Of a stretch of DNA of 56,125 nt, positions 11,376 to 20,351 are shown piece by piece. The position numbers and the translations under genes are program-made. The notes under the pieces were generated by a model. The model was not told where the DNA came from, ran no database searches, and was given only the letters and a program-made list of their open reading frames with translations. Position 1 is the stretch's first letter, and every line of letters starts with the position of its first letter. This DNA comes from Fragilaria crotonensis. Lineage: Eukaryota > Bacillariophyta > Fragilariophyceae > Fragilariales > Fragilariaceae. The stretch is taken from the NCBI GenBank assembly GCA_022925895.1, contig JAKSYS010000401.1, forward strand, positions 1-56,125. Reading direction: 5' to 3'.

Positions 11376-12338
11376 TCAGGGTCTTGAATGAGACGTGAGG
11401 CGTTGCACGCGTAGATGATGTCGTAGTCGTCGCTGTCGACGATGGGATGAAAATATGAGGGTCTTCAGAGATGTGTTGAAAATAAAAGGCAGTTTGTGGG
11501 CTGCAGTTTTCGATGAAAAATTGTGATATGTGACTGACGAAAAGCGGGTAGTTTTCTTGTTCGTCTTGTCTGTCTCACCGTAGATCTTGGTGTCCGGGCG
11601 ATGGAAGGCGGACATTGCGTGTGGCTGTGCTGGAAACGTAGACGTCAGCATGTCCACAGACGCGTGGGTGGTGTCCGTGGGAGGGCAATTCGACGTAGGG
11701 AATTTCGATTTCTCGTCCTGGGGAGGAGTCTTGATGAATATTTCGTCCATTGGTTTTGTTCGGATTCCGTCTGTAAAGGCAGTGTGAGGAGTACATGACG
11801 TACGTGTGAGTTCAGGCATGTACAAATGCACGCTACGTCTACTACTCAGCGCAGGCGGCGAGTAGATAGAGGTATTGGCTGACATGTTAACTACAGCAAG
11901 GACATTTTCGCAAATGTCGTCGTTGAAGTTGGGGTTAACGGCATTTTCGATTCCGGGATCGCGCTCGGACATCGGACCAATGCCGTCGTTGTGACCGGGG
12001 CCATTGATGGCGTCACCGTGGACGGGGGTGTTCTCGTCGGGGAGACTGGTGACTGAAATGCCGCGAGTGCGGCCGGAGGTTGTGCTGGGCGGAGTCCCAG
12101 GGAAGAACACTGTGCCGCCGTGTATGACCGCATTGATGCGGTGTGGGAAGAAGCGCGTAGCGTACCCAGGCGTAGAAGGGCAGTACTCGCGGAAGAACTG
12201 TTCGTCTGTCGTAGAGACCGCCGTAAAAACAGTACCAGGAGGAAAAACCACATGTTCTGGCGTCGCGGGTGTATACTCGTTGTCGGCGCCATACATGAAT
12301 TTGCGTTTTGGAATGGTTGTCATCCATTTTGCCGTCAC
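11376..12338 (-). CDS. Unidentified Thr/Pro-rich ORF in the pre-gag region, 320 codons
   Basis: This is the longest intact frame upstream of gag. The first 90 residues look folded (YTPATPEHVVFPPGTVFTAV, FFPHRINAVIHGGTVFFPG) and the rest is Thr/Ser/Pro/Asp-rich. The ATG overlaps the stop codon of the upstream frame (12715-12335) as ATGA, and the protein reads on smoothly from that frame. The simplest view is a single longer protein with an indel, although ATGA-type reinitiation is possible. No nuclease, methyltransferase, envelope or other accessory domain is recognised. Confidence 0.5.
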   Translation of the reverse strand: MTAKWMTTIPKRKFMYGADNEYTPATPEHVVFPPGTVFTAVSTTDEQFFREYCPSTPGYATRFFPHRINAVIHGGTVFFPGTPPSTTSGRTRGISVTSLPDENTPVHGDAINGPGHNDGIGPMSERDPGIENAVNPNFNDDICENVLAVVNMSANTSIYSPPALSSRRSVHLYMPELTRTSCTPHTAFTDGIRTKPMDEIFIKTPPQDEKSKFPTSNCPPTDTTHASVDMLTSTFPAQPHAMSAFHRPDTKIYGETDKTNKKTTRFSSVTYHNFSSKTAAHKLPFIFNTSLKTLIFSSHRRQRRLRHHLRVQRLTSHSRP

Positions 12339-13299
12339 TGTTTCGTCTCGTTCTCCGCCAATTTCTGGCGGATTAAGGTCAGTGAGGTCTTGTTCGAAAG
12401 CTCTTTCGTCGCCGGAGAGGATGGCGTCGTCAGAATTCTCGGGAGAGCGTCTTCGGGGAGCACGGTAGTGAAACGCGTTTTTTCTTGAAATAACTTGATG
12501 GGCTTCGCGGTTTCGACGATTTCTCTACGAGTAATCGTCGGATTGCGGATTGAGAAGTGCATTGGAAAGCACTTTCGGAGACGGTTCGAATGGTACCCTC
12601 TTGTCGTTGGAGAGGTCTTCGGCGTTGAACGCCGGGATCTTGAAAGAGTCGCATTTCGCGACTTCATTGTAGTCCTTGTTCTTGATGATTGCGACGTTGG
12701 TATCGAAGCTAACACGTTGTTTCTTGATAGGCCTTTCGTAGGAGGCGAGGGGAGTCTTCTTGGCGCGGGAGGGAGGTGGGAGGAGTGTTATTGCGCGCGT
12801 CGTCGTCATTGTCATTTTGGGTTCGGCGGCTTCGATGTCGTTGGTGGCGCCGTTTGCGTTGGAAATAGAATGGGAGCGACCCATTTCGGTAGATCCTGCT
12901 TCGTTGGAGGGTTCGCAGGCGTAGGTAACCCTGGTCTTGGTGTCTTGGGCGCGTTCTTGCTCGACGAGTGCAAGGAAACGCGAGATCTCGGCGGACTCTT
13001 GTTGAGGAGTCAGGGCCGTGCGAGCGCGCTGAAAATCGCCTGGAGCCTTGTTGGTGCTCTTCTTGGGCGTGAAGGTGTTAGTTCCAGCTGTAGGATAAGT
13101 GTTAGTGAAGTGGTTAGAAGTTGCAGCATAGATGTTTGAAGTGTTGCAAGGTAGAACAGCATTTTGAGTGCATCAAAAGGAGCTGCAAAATCGCCGTCGG
13201 CGGCGACGTAGTTCGCCATGTGCTTCGTAGGCTTCACACAATGGGCGGAGGAGGGTTGGCCTTGGTTGGAGGCGAACGGGTGGGCGCTGGGTTGGCCAT
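12335..13299 (-). CDS. N-terminal part of the pre-gag coding region (frameshifted)
   Basis: An ATG at 13299 begins a Pro/Thr-rich start. The frames that follow (13139-12885 region, 12884-12525, then 12715-12335) read as one basic and polar protein with short charged blocks such as KKTPLASYERPIKKQRVSFD. The change of frame near 12530 joins ALLNPQSDDY to REIVETAKPIKLF. No domain is recognised. Its place about 270 bases inside the 5' LTR is where gag normally starts, so this may be an extra first ORF of the element. Confidence 0.45.
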
Positions 13300-13557
13300 G
13301 GTGAGTGTTGCAAAGTTGAGGATGAAGTGTTAGTTGGGTGAGAACAGTTTTGCAAAAAAAAGTGAGCGCAAGGAATGAGAATTTCTTTCTCCCAGCAGTA
13401 GGGACATGTACTGCTGGTATCAATTGAGGGCTGGAATGAAAAAGAACAAGGGTTAGAGCAATTTAAATCGGTGCTAGGCACCAGATTTAAATTGAGACAG
13501 GTCGGAGTTTCCGGGGAGGGAACCCGGCGACCGGTCAGGATATGGGCCAGGACGGGG

Positions 13558-13573
13558 GTCTGGCGAGCAACCA
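13558..13573 (-). other. Primer-binding site of the 12-kb Copia element
   Basis: On the element strand the base after the 5' LTR terminal CA begins TGGTTGCTCGCCAGAC. A TGGT start, complementary to the ACCA of a tRNA 3' end, in this place is the minus-strand primer site. I cannot say which tRNA it matches. Confidence 0.65.
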
Positions 13574-14474
13574 TGATATGGTTCGGGTTAACGGAACCTA
13601 GCGACGCGCAGGTCGGCATAGGGTTCGGGTTAAGAACCAGGACGTAACCGTTACGGGGTACGCCCCCAGTAGGTAAGTGTCTAGTACGACACTGACTACT
13701 GCTCAGTTCATCTATAAACGGTACAGCTACGCAGTGCTGTCTACCGCTACAGATAACGATATGCGTACTATCTGTCGTTCTATCGCTACATGAATGTGCG
13801 AGAGACTGACTAGTAGAAATATCGTGTGTCGCATAGTGTGCACTGTCTATCTGTTTATCGTTATGTACAGTAACGTTAAACTTAGACGTGCGCGTACTAT
13901 CGACGGGCAGAGGAAGTTGTGTGCGAAAGGTACTGTTGTACCGGTCGCCGTGTTGTGCTGTATTGTCGTCGTAGTGAGTACCGTCGTACTGGCTACTAAT
14001 ATTTATACAGCACGGTGTATATGATGTCATGACGACGGCGGGTAAAAACGCGTCATGGTCGATCATCATCATCGTGCGAAAAATATGTGCAGTAAGTAAA
14101 AAGGTGAGTGACACTAAAAATATGAAAAATTGACAATTGTGGGAAAAAGGAGAGGGCGACCTTGATGAGAGGTCTGATGAAAGGGGAGTGTTCCTTGGAA
14201 CAATCAGGAACACTCCTCGTTTCGTGGAGACGTCGTTTCGCGTGGTGACGCTGTTTTTGATATACGAGGCGTTGAGTCTCGTTTGAAAACGAGTGTTCAT
14301 GCTCATGGGATGAGATGAACATGTTTTGAATCGACGTGAGTTTTGATTCCAGTCGTGTAGTGTCGCACTGGTTACTGGAGCATCGATGTATTGTTTTACT
14401 GTGCACTCGGGCGTCAGTAATTAGGGATAGGGATAATGTAAAAATATGTAGGGCGACATACGGAATGTTTAACA
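13574..14474 (-). repeat. 5' LTR of the 12-kb Copia element (901 bp)
   Basis: It pairs with 2406-3295 and should contain the element promoter. It is 11 bp longer than its partner through scattered short indels, with only a few substitutions, so insertion was recent. Confidence 0.93.
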
Positions 14475-14479
14475 CTGAC
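14475..14479. repeat. Target-site duplication, right copy (CTGAC)
   Basis: This is the second copy of the 5-bp repeat that flanks the element. Removing the element and one copy leaves the pre-insertion site GTGTACTGACTACTTTG. Confidence 0.93.
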
Positions 14480-14900
14480 TACTTTGTAACCGGATACACG
14501 GGGAATGCAAGTAGAGAGTCGTACTTGTACGCCGCGTTCCGCGTTAGTCGTTAGTCGTGATTGTATTCTTAGAACTTGGGTGTGAACGTATGAGCTACGC
14601 AAACACAGTATGATGTATCTGTATCAGAGGACTGAGGACTGTCTCTCCTCTCTTTCAATACCAGGTACAAGTACAGTATGATACAGCGTACTCTCTACTA
14701 GTATCATACTTGTACTATGATAGTAGAATTCATTGTAGCCCACCACTACATAGGATTGGCGCATGACTCGAAGTTTCGGCGTTTTGCGGTTTGCGGAGTC
14801 CACCTTCTCTGTAGTAAGTGTGACTTGTGGCACGTGGGTGAATTTTGGGATATCTTAGTTCGGTCCTACAAGCACGTTCACAGATCAAAAGGAAAGTATT

Positions 14901-17234
14901 ATGTCATTCCGCGCATCTTCAACGCCGTCTGATGGCCGTCGTGGTGTGTACCAGGACGATCAGGGCTTCAATCAACTGAAGACCCCACCGTCGCGAGACG
15001 ATGTCAACGACTCTTGCGTTGAACAATTCAGATCTTACAGTCCTATCTCGCTCATCAGTGAAGACGATAGTACGAAACCCCCTCCTGTGCCGAAGAGGGA
15101 TAATTCCCCAGAAGAACTACGTCGAATGGTTTCATTCGGATCGCTCGAATTATCTCAACCTGACACCACCGTAACAGTTCACATTGATACGGATGACGAT
15201 TCATCTGCGCATCAAGAGAAGTCTGCGTGCTCCTCGGCAGAGACAGCGCATGCCTCAAACATGGAGCATTTTTCTTCCACAAGGACTTTTAAAGCATCAA
15301 ACGCCACCAAGAAATCTGGGACGCACGTTGTTGAAGACGTCGATGTTGGCATGTCCAGAAATGAACGTAAAGTGAACAGGTTGAAGAAACTGTTTCAAGT
15401 CCCAACAATTGCTGCAATAGCTGGTGAGCATGAACCTGATATTCAACATCAAACGAATGTTCATGGTGATGCAGTTGGCACCGTTTCTGAAACGGAGTAC
15501 AGATTGACACCCGGACTTGGCTATCGAGGTGCTGAAGATATCGATGTTGTCACCATTGACGCCAAATCGACGAAAAATCTACGTTTTCCGACTACTGTAG
15601 CAGCTGCCGGTGTGCAAGAACCCAATGTTCAACACCAGAAAAATGAATATGGCGATCTTCCTTGCTCCGTTCCTGAAATGGAGTACATTTTCAAACCCGA
15701 CCTTGAATGCCCGTCGCAAAGTCCACCACAAGTCACAGAGGCGACGATCCCAGCAATGGATCTAGACCTGCATGGCGAGAACCTCGCTGAATCGGGATTG
15801 CGAGTTGCGAACGTGGAAGAGTTATTTAAAGACGAGAGCGTTTGCGAAGAGCAGTTTCGCACTCCGGTTCACAAAAAATGGTGCTTCTTGGCCGTATTCG
15901 TGGTAATTCTATTGGGAATAGGCATACCGGTGTATTTGACGCTTGTCAAGGGTGAAAATAGTAGTCCCGGCCCTACTACTATCCCGACAAATGCAAGCTC
16001 CCCCACGTCAAGCCCATCAGGAACTCCCACTGTATCCCCAACTCGTGATGAAGATTTTGATAGCATTGAGGAAATTCTCACGAGATTCTTCGGTAATTCC
16101 TCAACCGATCAACAATCCCCTCAATCAAAAGCTCTAGCTTGGATGGTGAACAACGACACAAGCAACTTGACAGCCGATACCAGTCACGAGATGGAGATCA
16201 AAGACAGGTACATCTTGGTTGTTTTATACTTCGCCATGCGTGGTGATTATTGGTTCCATCATTCGGACTTCCTTTCTTCGAAACATCATTGCTTGTGGAA
16301 TATCAGCGCCCCAGCTGCTGGTTTCCTTGGAATCACTTGCGATGTTTTGAAGCAGGTAATCCGGTTGGATCTGATGAGGAACGGCCTGAACGGGATGATT
16401 CCTAGTGAAATCAGATTCTTGACAAAACTAGAGGGATTAAATCTCACAGGCAACAACATTTCAGGCAATCTCCCTTCGTCGCTTGATCAACTAACAAAGC
16501 TGCAAGGTGTTGATTGTAGTCACAATAATTTATTCGGGACGATACCTCCGGAGCTCTTCCAGATCTCAACACTCCAAGTTGTTAAGCTTGGTAACAATTC
16601 ACTAAACGGAACCCTACCTGATTTCGATGACGAGAAGGGAAATGTTTCGGATGTGACTAATTCGCTGGCGGGAACACTCTCGGAGGGACTCGGTAATCTG
16701 AGTTCACCCGGTCTCGTAGATCTTGGGAACAAGTCGCGTTCTGGGACGATTCCCAAGTCCATAGGCTCACACAAAGCGTTGGTGACCTTGATTCTTGACA
16801 ACAATAAGCTCAAGGGCAGTCTCCCTTCAACCCTAGGGAGCCTAAGCAAAATGGAAGTGTTCTCCGCCAACAATAATGGATTAAGTGGCACAATACCGAC
16901 AGAAATGGGACGCCTAACGAACTTGACGAGATTGGAATTGATGTCCAACGAATTATATGGTCAAATCCCGTCGGAGCTAGGCCTCCTCGGTGAGCTCAAG
17001 ATTCTGAATTTGGCTGATAATAAATTCAATGGAACAGTTCCAACTCAGCTTGGCGATTTGTCTCGATTGCAGACCGTCCATCTCGAAAATAATTCATTGG
17101 GTGGCGACATGGAGAGCTTTTGCAAGAATAAGGCTTCGTTTTTGGGGGTAGACTGTGATGGTGAAATTAAATGCACATGCTGCACTTTTTGCTGTAACTC
17201 TTCGGACGTGTGCACAGATAGGTCTAATGCATAG
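14901..17234 (+). CDS. LRR transmembrane receptor-like protein, 777 aa (LRR copy 1)
   Basis: A cytosolic N-terminal region of about 325 residues (Ser/Asp/Glu-rich, disordered) is followed by one membrane segment at about residues 328-348 (FLAVFVVILLGIGIPVYLTL). Next come a Ser/Pro/Thr linker, a Cys-paired cap (HHCLW...GITCD), about ten plant-type leucine-rich repeats from residue 484 (LxxLxLxxNxLxGxIP), and a Cys cluster CTCCTFCC near the end. The protein is probably type II, with LRRs outside the cell or in the secretory lumen. There is no kinase domain. Ligand and function are unknown; LRR ectodomains usually bind peptides or proteins. The ATG at 14901 matches the start of the tandem copy at 18369. 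The middle LRRs are slightly degenerate compared with copy 3 (FAN deleted before NSLAG). Confidence 0.9.
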   Translation: MSFRASSTPSDGRRGVYQDDQGFNQLKTPPSRDDVNDSCVEQFRSYSPISLISEDDSTKPPPVPKRDNSPEELRRMVSFGSLELSQPDTTVTVHIDTDDDSSAHQEKSACSSAETAHASNMEHFSSTRTFKASNATKKSGTHVVEDVDVGMSRNERKVNRLKKLFQVPTIAAIAGEHEPDIQHQTNVHGDAVGTVSETEYRLTPGLGYRGAEDIDVVTIDAKSTKNLRFPTTVAAAGVQEPNVQHQKNEYGDLPCSVPEMEYIFKPDLECPSQSPPQVTEATIPAMDLDLHGENLAESGLRVANVEELFKDESVCEEQFRTPVHKKWCFLAVFVVILLGIGIPVYLTLVKGENSSPGPTTIPTNASSPTSSPSGTPTVSPTRDEDFDSIEEILTRFFGNSSTDQQSPQSKALAWMVNNDTSNLTADTSHEMEIKDRYILVVLYFAMRGDYWFHHSDFLSSKHHCLWNISAPAAGFLGITCDVLKQVIRLDLMRNGLNGMIPSEIRFLTKLEGLNLTGNNISGNLPSSLDQLTKLQGVDCSHNNLFGTIPPELFQISTLQVVKLGNNSLNGTLPDFDDEKGNVSDVTNSLAGTLSEGLGNLSSPGLVDLGNKSRSGTIPKSIGSHKALVTLILDNNKLKGSLPSTLGSLSKMEVFSANNNGLSGTIPTEMGRLTNLTRLELMSNELYGQIPSELGLLGELKILNLADNKFNGTVPTQLGDLSRLQTVHLENNSLGGDMESFCKNKASFLGVDCDGEIKCTCCTFCCNSSDVCTDRSNA

Positions 17235-18042
17235 AAAATGGATTGTGCTAGTGTTTAGTCACCTTTGGTAGCCTCTTTCTTCTTCTCTGGCTTTTTGCCC
17301 TGTTTTTTGTCAGCGATGTACTGGGCAAAAAGCCCAACTACGACTATTTGCACACCCACGCAAGGCTTATCAGAAACTACAGGTTTGGGTCAATACTTCA
17401 TTGATCAGATGAATGAACTTCGACTAGAGTTCTGCCCCAGTCAAGAATATCTCGTTCTGAAATCGGCCGGTTGTGTGCTTCCTGCTAGAGAGTAGAACTT
17501 GGATAAAATGTGTCTCATCCGCTGAATCAGAGTAATTGCACTGGTTCCATAGGGTATATGGTATATGATATTGGTATCGGTCGCTGCGTCTGGCTTTCTT
17601 TGCAATGCCCTGCTAGAAATTGGAAGTGCATGTTTCTGATAGCGGAGCACTGCGTCATGTGTGAACTGCAAGTACACGCGTGGAGCGGCGCCAACCGAAC
17701 GATGCGTGGTGGTGATTCCGCTGACGAATAAACTAAATATTCCTTGCCGTACAATTGATCGTGTCGTTCGCGACATTCTGCTACCTGAGAACTGGGGGCA
17801 GGCATCGATAGCAAATGCTTGATCATATCCGTTCTTCGACATGGATCATCGCTTTCCTGCGGGCCCCAAGACAGTGATTTTGACTTAGCGATTCGCCGTT
17901 GTCGAGAAACGCGGATCGATGTGACTTTAGTGAATCAAATGGGTGAATGCCACTCATTGTACCACGTGATACGGTACCAGAGGACCGAAATCTAGTAGTA
18001 GGGCTTAGTACGGTGAACGTGCACGCGTTCAAATTTATCAGT
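16023..18042. repeat. Segmental duplication, copy A (LRR ectodomain, hydroxylase tail, spacer)
   Basis: This segment is nearly identical to 30966-32867 continued at 42193-42257. It starts in the Pro/Thr linker of the LRR protein and runs through the ectodomain, the hydroxylase tail fragment and a non-coding spacer. Copy A has about 38 extra bases near 17650-17690 lying between two GGAGC words, where copy B has one GGAGC. It retains the uninterrupted site ACGGTACCAGAGG at 17971, which in copy B holds the 9.3-kb element. Confidence 0.9.
17255..17378 (-). pseudogene. 3'-end fragment of a PA/prolyl-4-hydroxylase-like gene
   Basis: Read leftwards, these bases encode about 40 C-terminal residues of the gene at 44961-46572: a CVGV membrane-segment start, IADKKQGKKPEKK, then a stop at 17255-17257. 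Similarity ends near 17378, beyond which stops appear. It sits tail to tail with LRR copy 1, as the full gene does with LRR copy 4, so the duplication that spread the LRR gene carried the end of its convergent neighbour. Confidence 0.85.
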
Positions 18043-18368
18043 CGTACAGTAAGTCGGAAGCCCTTTATTATATAGTCGTGACAGCTTGTATTCTGAATTT
18101 GAAGTTTCAACCATGAACACAGTTGTGTGTACGATACTGATGTCTCCATCGCAATCGGAGTACATGACTCCAAGTTTCAGCGTTTTGCGCTTGGCGTAGT
18201 CCATTGTATCTGTCGTGCTAGTCGTAAGTGTGACTGGTGGCTGAATTTTAGGATGTATCTGAAACCGCGCTCAAGACAAACGGAATGGGCAACACGCATA
18301 GTCGTGCATTTGAATATTGAATCCTGTCCTACAAGCTCGTTCACAGCTCAGATCTCAAGGAAAGTACC

Positions 18369-19208
18369 ATGTCATTCCGCGGATCGTCGACGCCGTCTGA
18401 TGGCCGTCGTGGTGTCGACCATGACGATGCTGGCATCAATCATCAACAGACCCCACCATCGCGAGATGATGCCGACGACTCATTCGTTGAACAAGTCAGA
18501 GCTTACAGTCCTATCTCGTTTATTAGTGAAGACGATGGTACGAAACCCCTTCCTGTGCCGAAGAGGCATAATGTTCCAGAGAAACTTGGACGAATGGTTT
18601 CATTCGGATCGGTCAAGTTATCTGAACCGAGCGCCACGGTGAGAGTTGTTAATGATAGTGATGATGAATCATCCGGGCGTCACGGAAGTCCGTGTGCTCA
18701 TCCGCAGAGACAGCGCATGCATCAAACATGGTGTTTTCTTCCTCAGAAAGGACTATAAAAGCATCAAACGTCACCAAGAAATCGGGGTTAGAAGTCGTTA
18801 AACAAGTCCACGTTGGCATGTCCAGAAATGAACGTAAAGCTATCAGGTTGGAAAACTTGTTTCAAGTCCCAACAATTGCTGCAATAGCTGATGAGCTAGA
18901 TCCTGATCTTCAACATCATTCGAATGTGCATTTTGATGGAGTTGGCACCGTTTCTGAAACGGAATACAGATTGGAGCCCGGACTTGGATACCCATTTACT
19001 GACGAAATCGATGTTGGCATTACACAAATGCGATGCACAGACGCCAAATCGACGAAGAACGAACGCTTTCCGACATTTGCAGCAGATGCTGGTGCACAAA
19101 AATCAAATTTTCAACTCCAGACACATGAACACGGTCATCTCCCCTTGCACCGTTCCTGAAAAGGAGTGCATTTTCGAACCCGACCTTGAATGCCTGACGC
19201 AATGTTAA
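18369..19208 (+). pseudogene. Truncated LRR protein gene (LRR copy 2, N-terminal half only)
   Basis: The sequence matches the cytosolic region of LRR copy 1 from its ATG (SSTPSDGRRGV, EDDGTKPLPVPKRHN, GMSRNERKA, VPTIAAIAD). It crosses three frames, with breaks near 18690 and 19150, and stops at 19206-19208 before the membrane segment. The whole LRR ectodomain is absent. Upstream bases from about 18150 resemble those upstream of copy 1 from about 14755, so the promoter was duplicated too. Extra codons near 19020 show divergence from copy 1. Confidence 0.85.
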
Positions 19209-20351
19209 AAGGAACTACTGAAATACGCTGAGGGGCGCCATTATTGTCAATAAGCGAAGAGGCAGGTGGATGCAAGTGATGCATTATGCAAATTTGTATG
19301 CGACCCTTGTTACGTCTTCTGACATTTTCTTCAATGGCGAAAGGATTGTAGGAATCCATGCATGCTGCAAGAAATAAATTGGTGGGAAGGGAGTTGTCAT
19401 CGACTGGAGGAACTTTGAATACCCACATACACGAACAGAACACACATTCGAAACGCAAGTCATCAACACTTCGACTACTACTATTATAGGCAATAGTTAA
19501 ATTTCAAGTCCAGAAATATCATCATGGCATAAAGTAATAAATCACTCCGCAATCGGCTGAACATGAAAACGTTTCAGCCCTTACACTTGCATAGACGTAA
19601 AACAACACACTTGTGGAGAACTAGTTCTCCTCAGCGCCCACCACTTCAACATACTGTGAGTAAATGTCCTGTTTCAGAGGCAGATCACACTGACGATACC
19701 TCTTTCAACGGGTGTCGACCTTGTTCAGTCAGACAATCATTACATTACACAGTATTTACCGCCAGACAATTCTCCTCACAAACATAATAGACATGACTGC
19801 AAGCATCTTTCAGTCCATTTTTCCTTTAGGAAGTAAGCGCATTCGAAAGAAGTGAACATGAGCAGCTCGAAAGGAGTAAATGACGAGAGATACATCTGCC
19901 ATCTGCCTGGCAAACGAAATGGATTTGCGCATTTGTCTGTATTGACCTTGCGGTTTTGCGAGCCAATCCGACGTGGGACACTGGACACGCATACTCTGCT
20001 ACCGTACCATACTACTAGCCATTATACACAGTACGATGTCCGTAGACTTGAAGTGTACGGAGCGCTGCCGTACCGAAGTTGTTCGCTGCGCCACTTCGAA
20101 ACCAGTCTGTCTTCTCTCTTGTTCCCGTTTGGGTTGCCCAAGTACTTCCGTATTACCTCGGAAATGCGACCGAGGTAGTACTTCTCTTATAGGATTCCAC
20201 GAAATTCCGGATCTTGCACTACTGGTACTATGCCCCATAGTTGGGGTACTTGAAGACGTTTTCGGTAGATTTATGTGGACCATACTCAGTCCAAACAATA
20301 GTACCAGCAGTTTGGGAACTGCGACTTTCGTTGCACTTGCAGTAAATTTAC
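19209..20351. other. No supported gene
   Basis: Only short frames on both strands with no domain. An inverted repeat ACCTCGG/CCGAGGT sits near 20155-20176. The region separates the truncated LRR copy from the Crypton ORF and probably contains the Crypton left end, which I cannot place. Confidence 0.45.

Larger units (their letters stand above)
2406..14474 (-). mobile_element. Full-length Ty1/Copia LTR retrotransposon, 12.1 kb
   Basis: The element runs leftwards. It is bounded by two LTRs (13574-14474 as 5' LTR, 2406-3295 as 3' LTR) that begin TG and end CA on the element strand, and is flanked by the direct repeat CTGAC on both sides. A TGG primer-binding start abuts the 5' LTR and a purine tract abuts the 3' LTR. 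In element order it carries a long unexplained coding-like region, gag with a zinc knuckle, protease, integrase, reverse transcriptase and RNase H. Integrase before RT is the Copia order. Gag and pol are spread over several frames, so as assembled it is not autonomous. At 12 kb it is roughly twice the size of an ordinary Copia element; the excess lies between 5' LTR and gag. Confidence 0.95.

Noticed and set aside
12495-13139. 214-codon plus-strand ORF, Cys/Gly-rich
   Set aside because: It is antisense to the pre-gag coding-like region of the Copia element, and its composition is that of a shadow frame.
17379-17842. Minus-strand ORF of 133 codons in the duplicated spacer (also at 32357-32720)
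   Set aside because: It is present in both duplicates, but with different frames and lengths after small indels, which is not how a conserved gene behaves.
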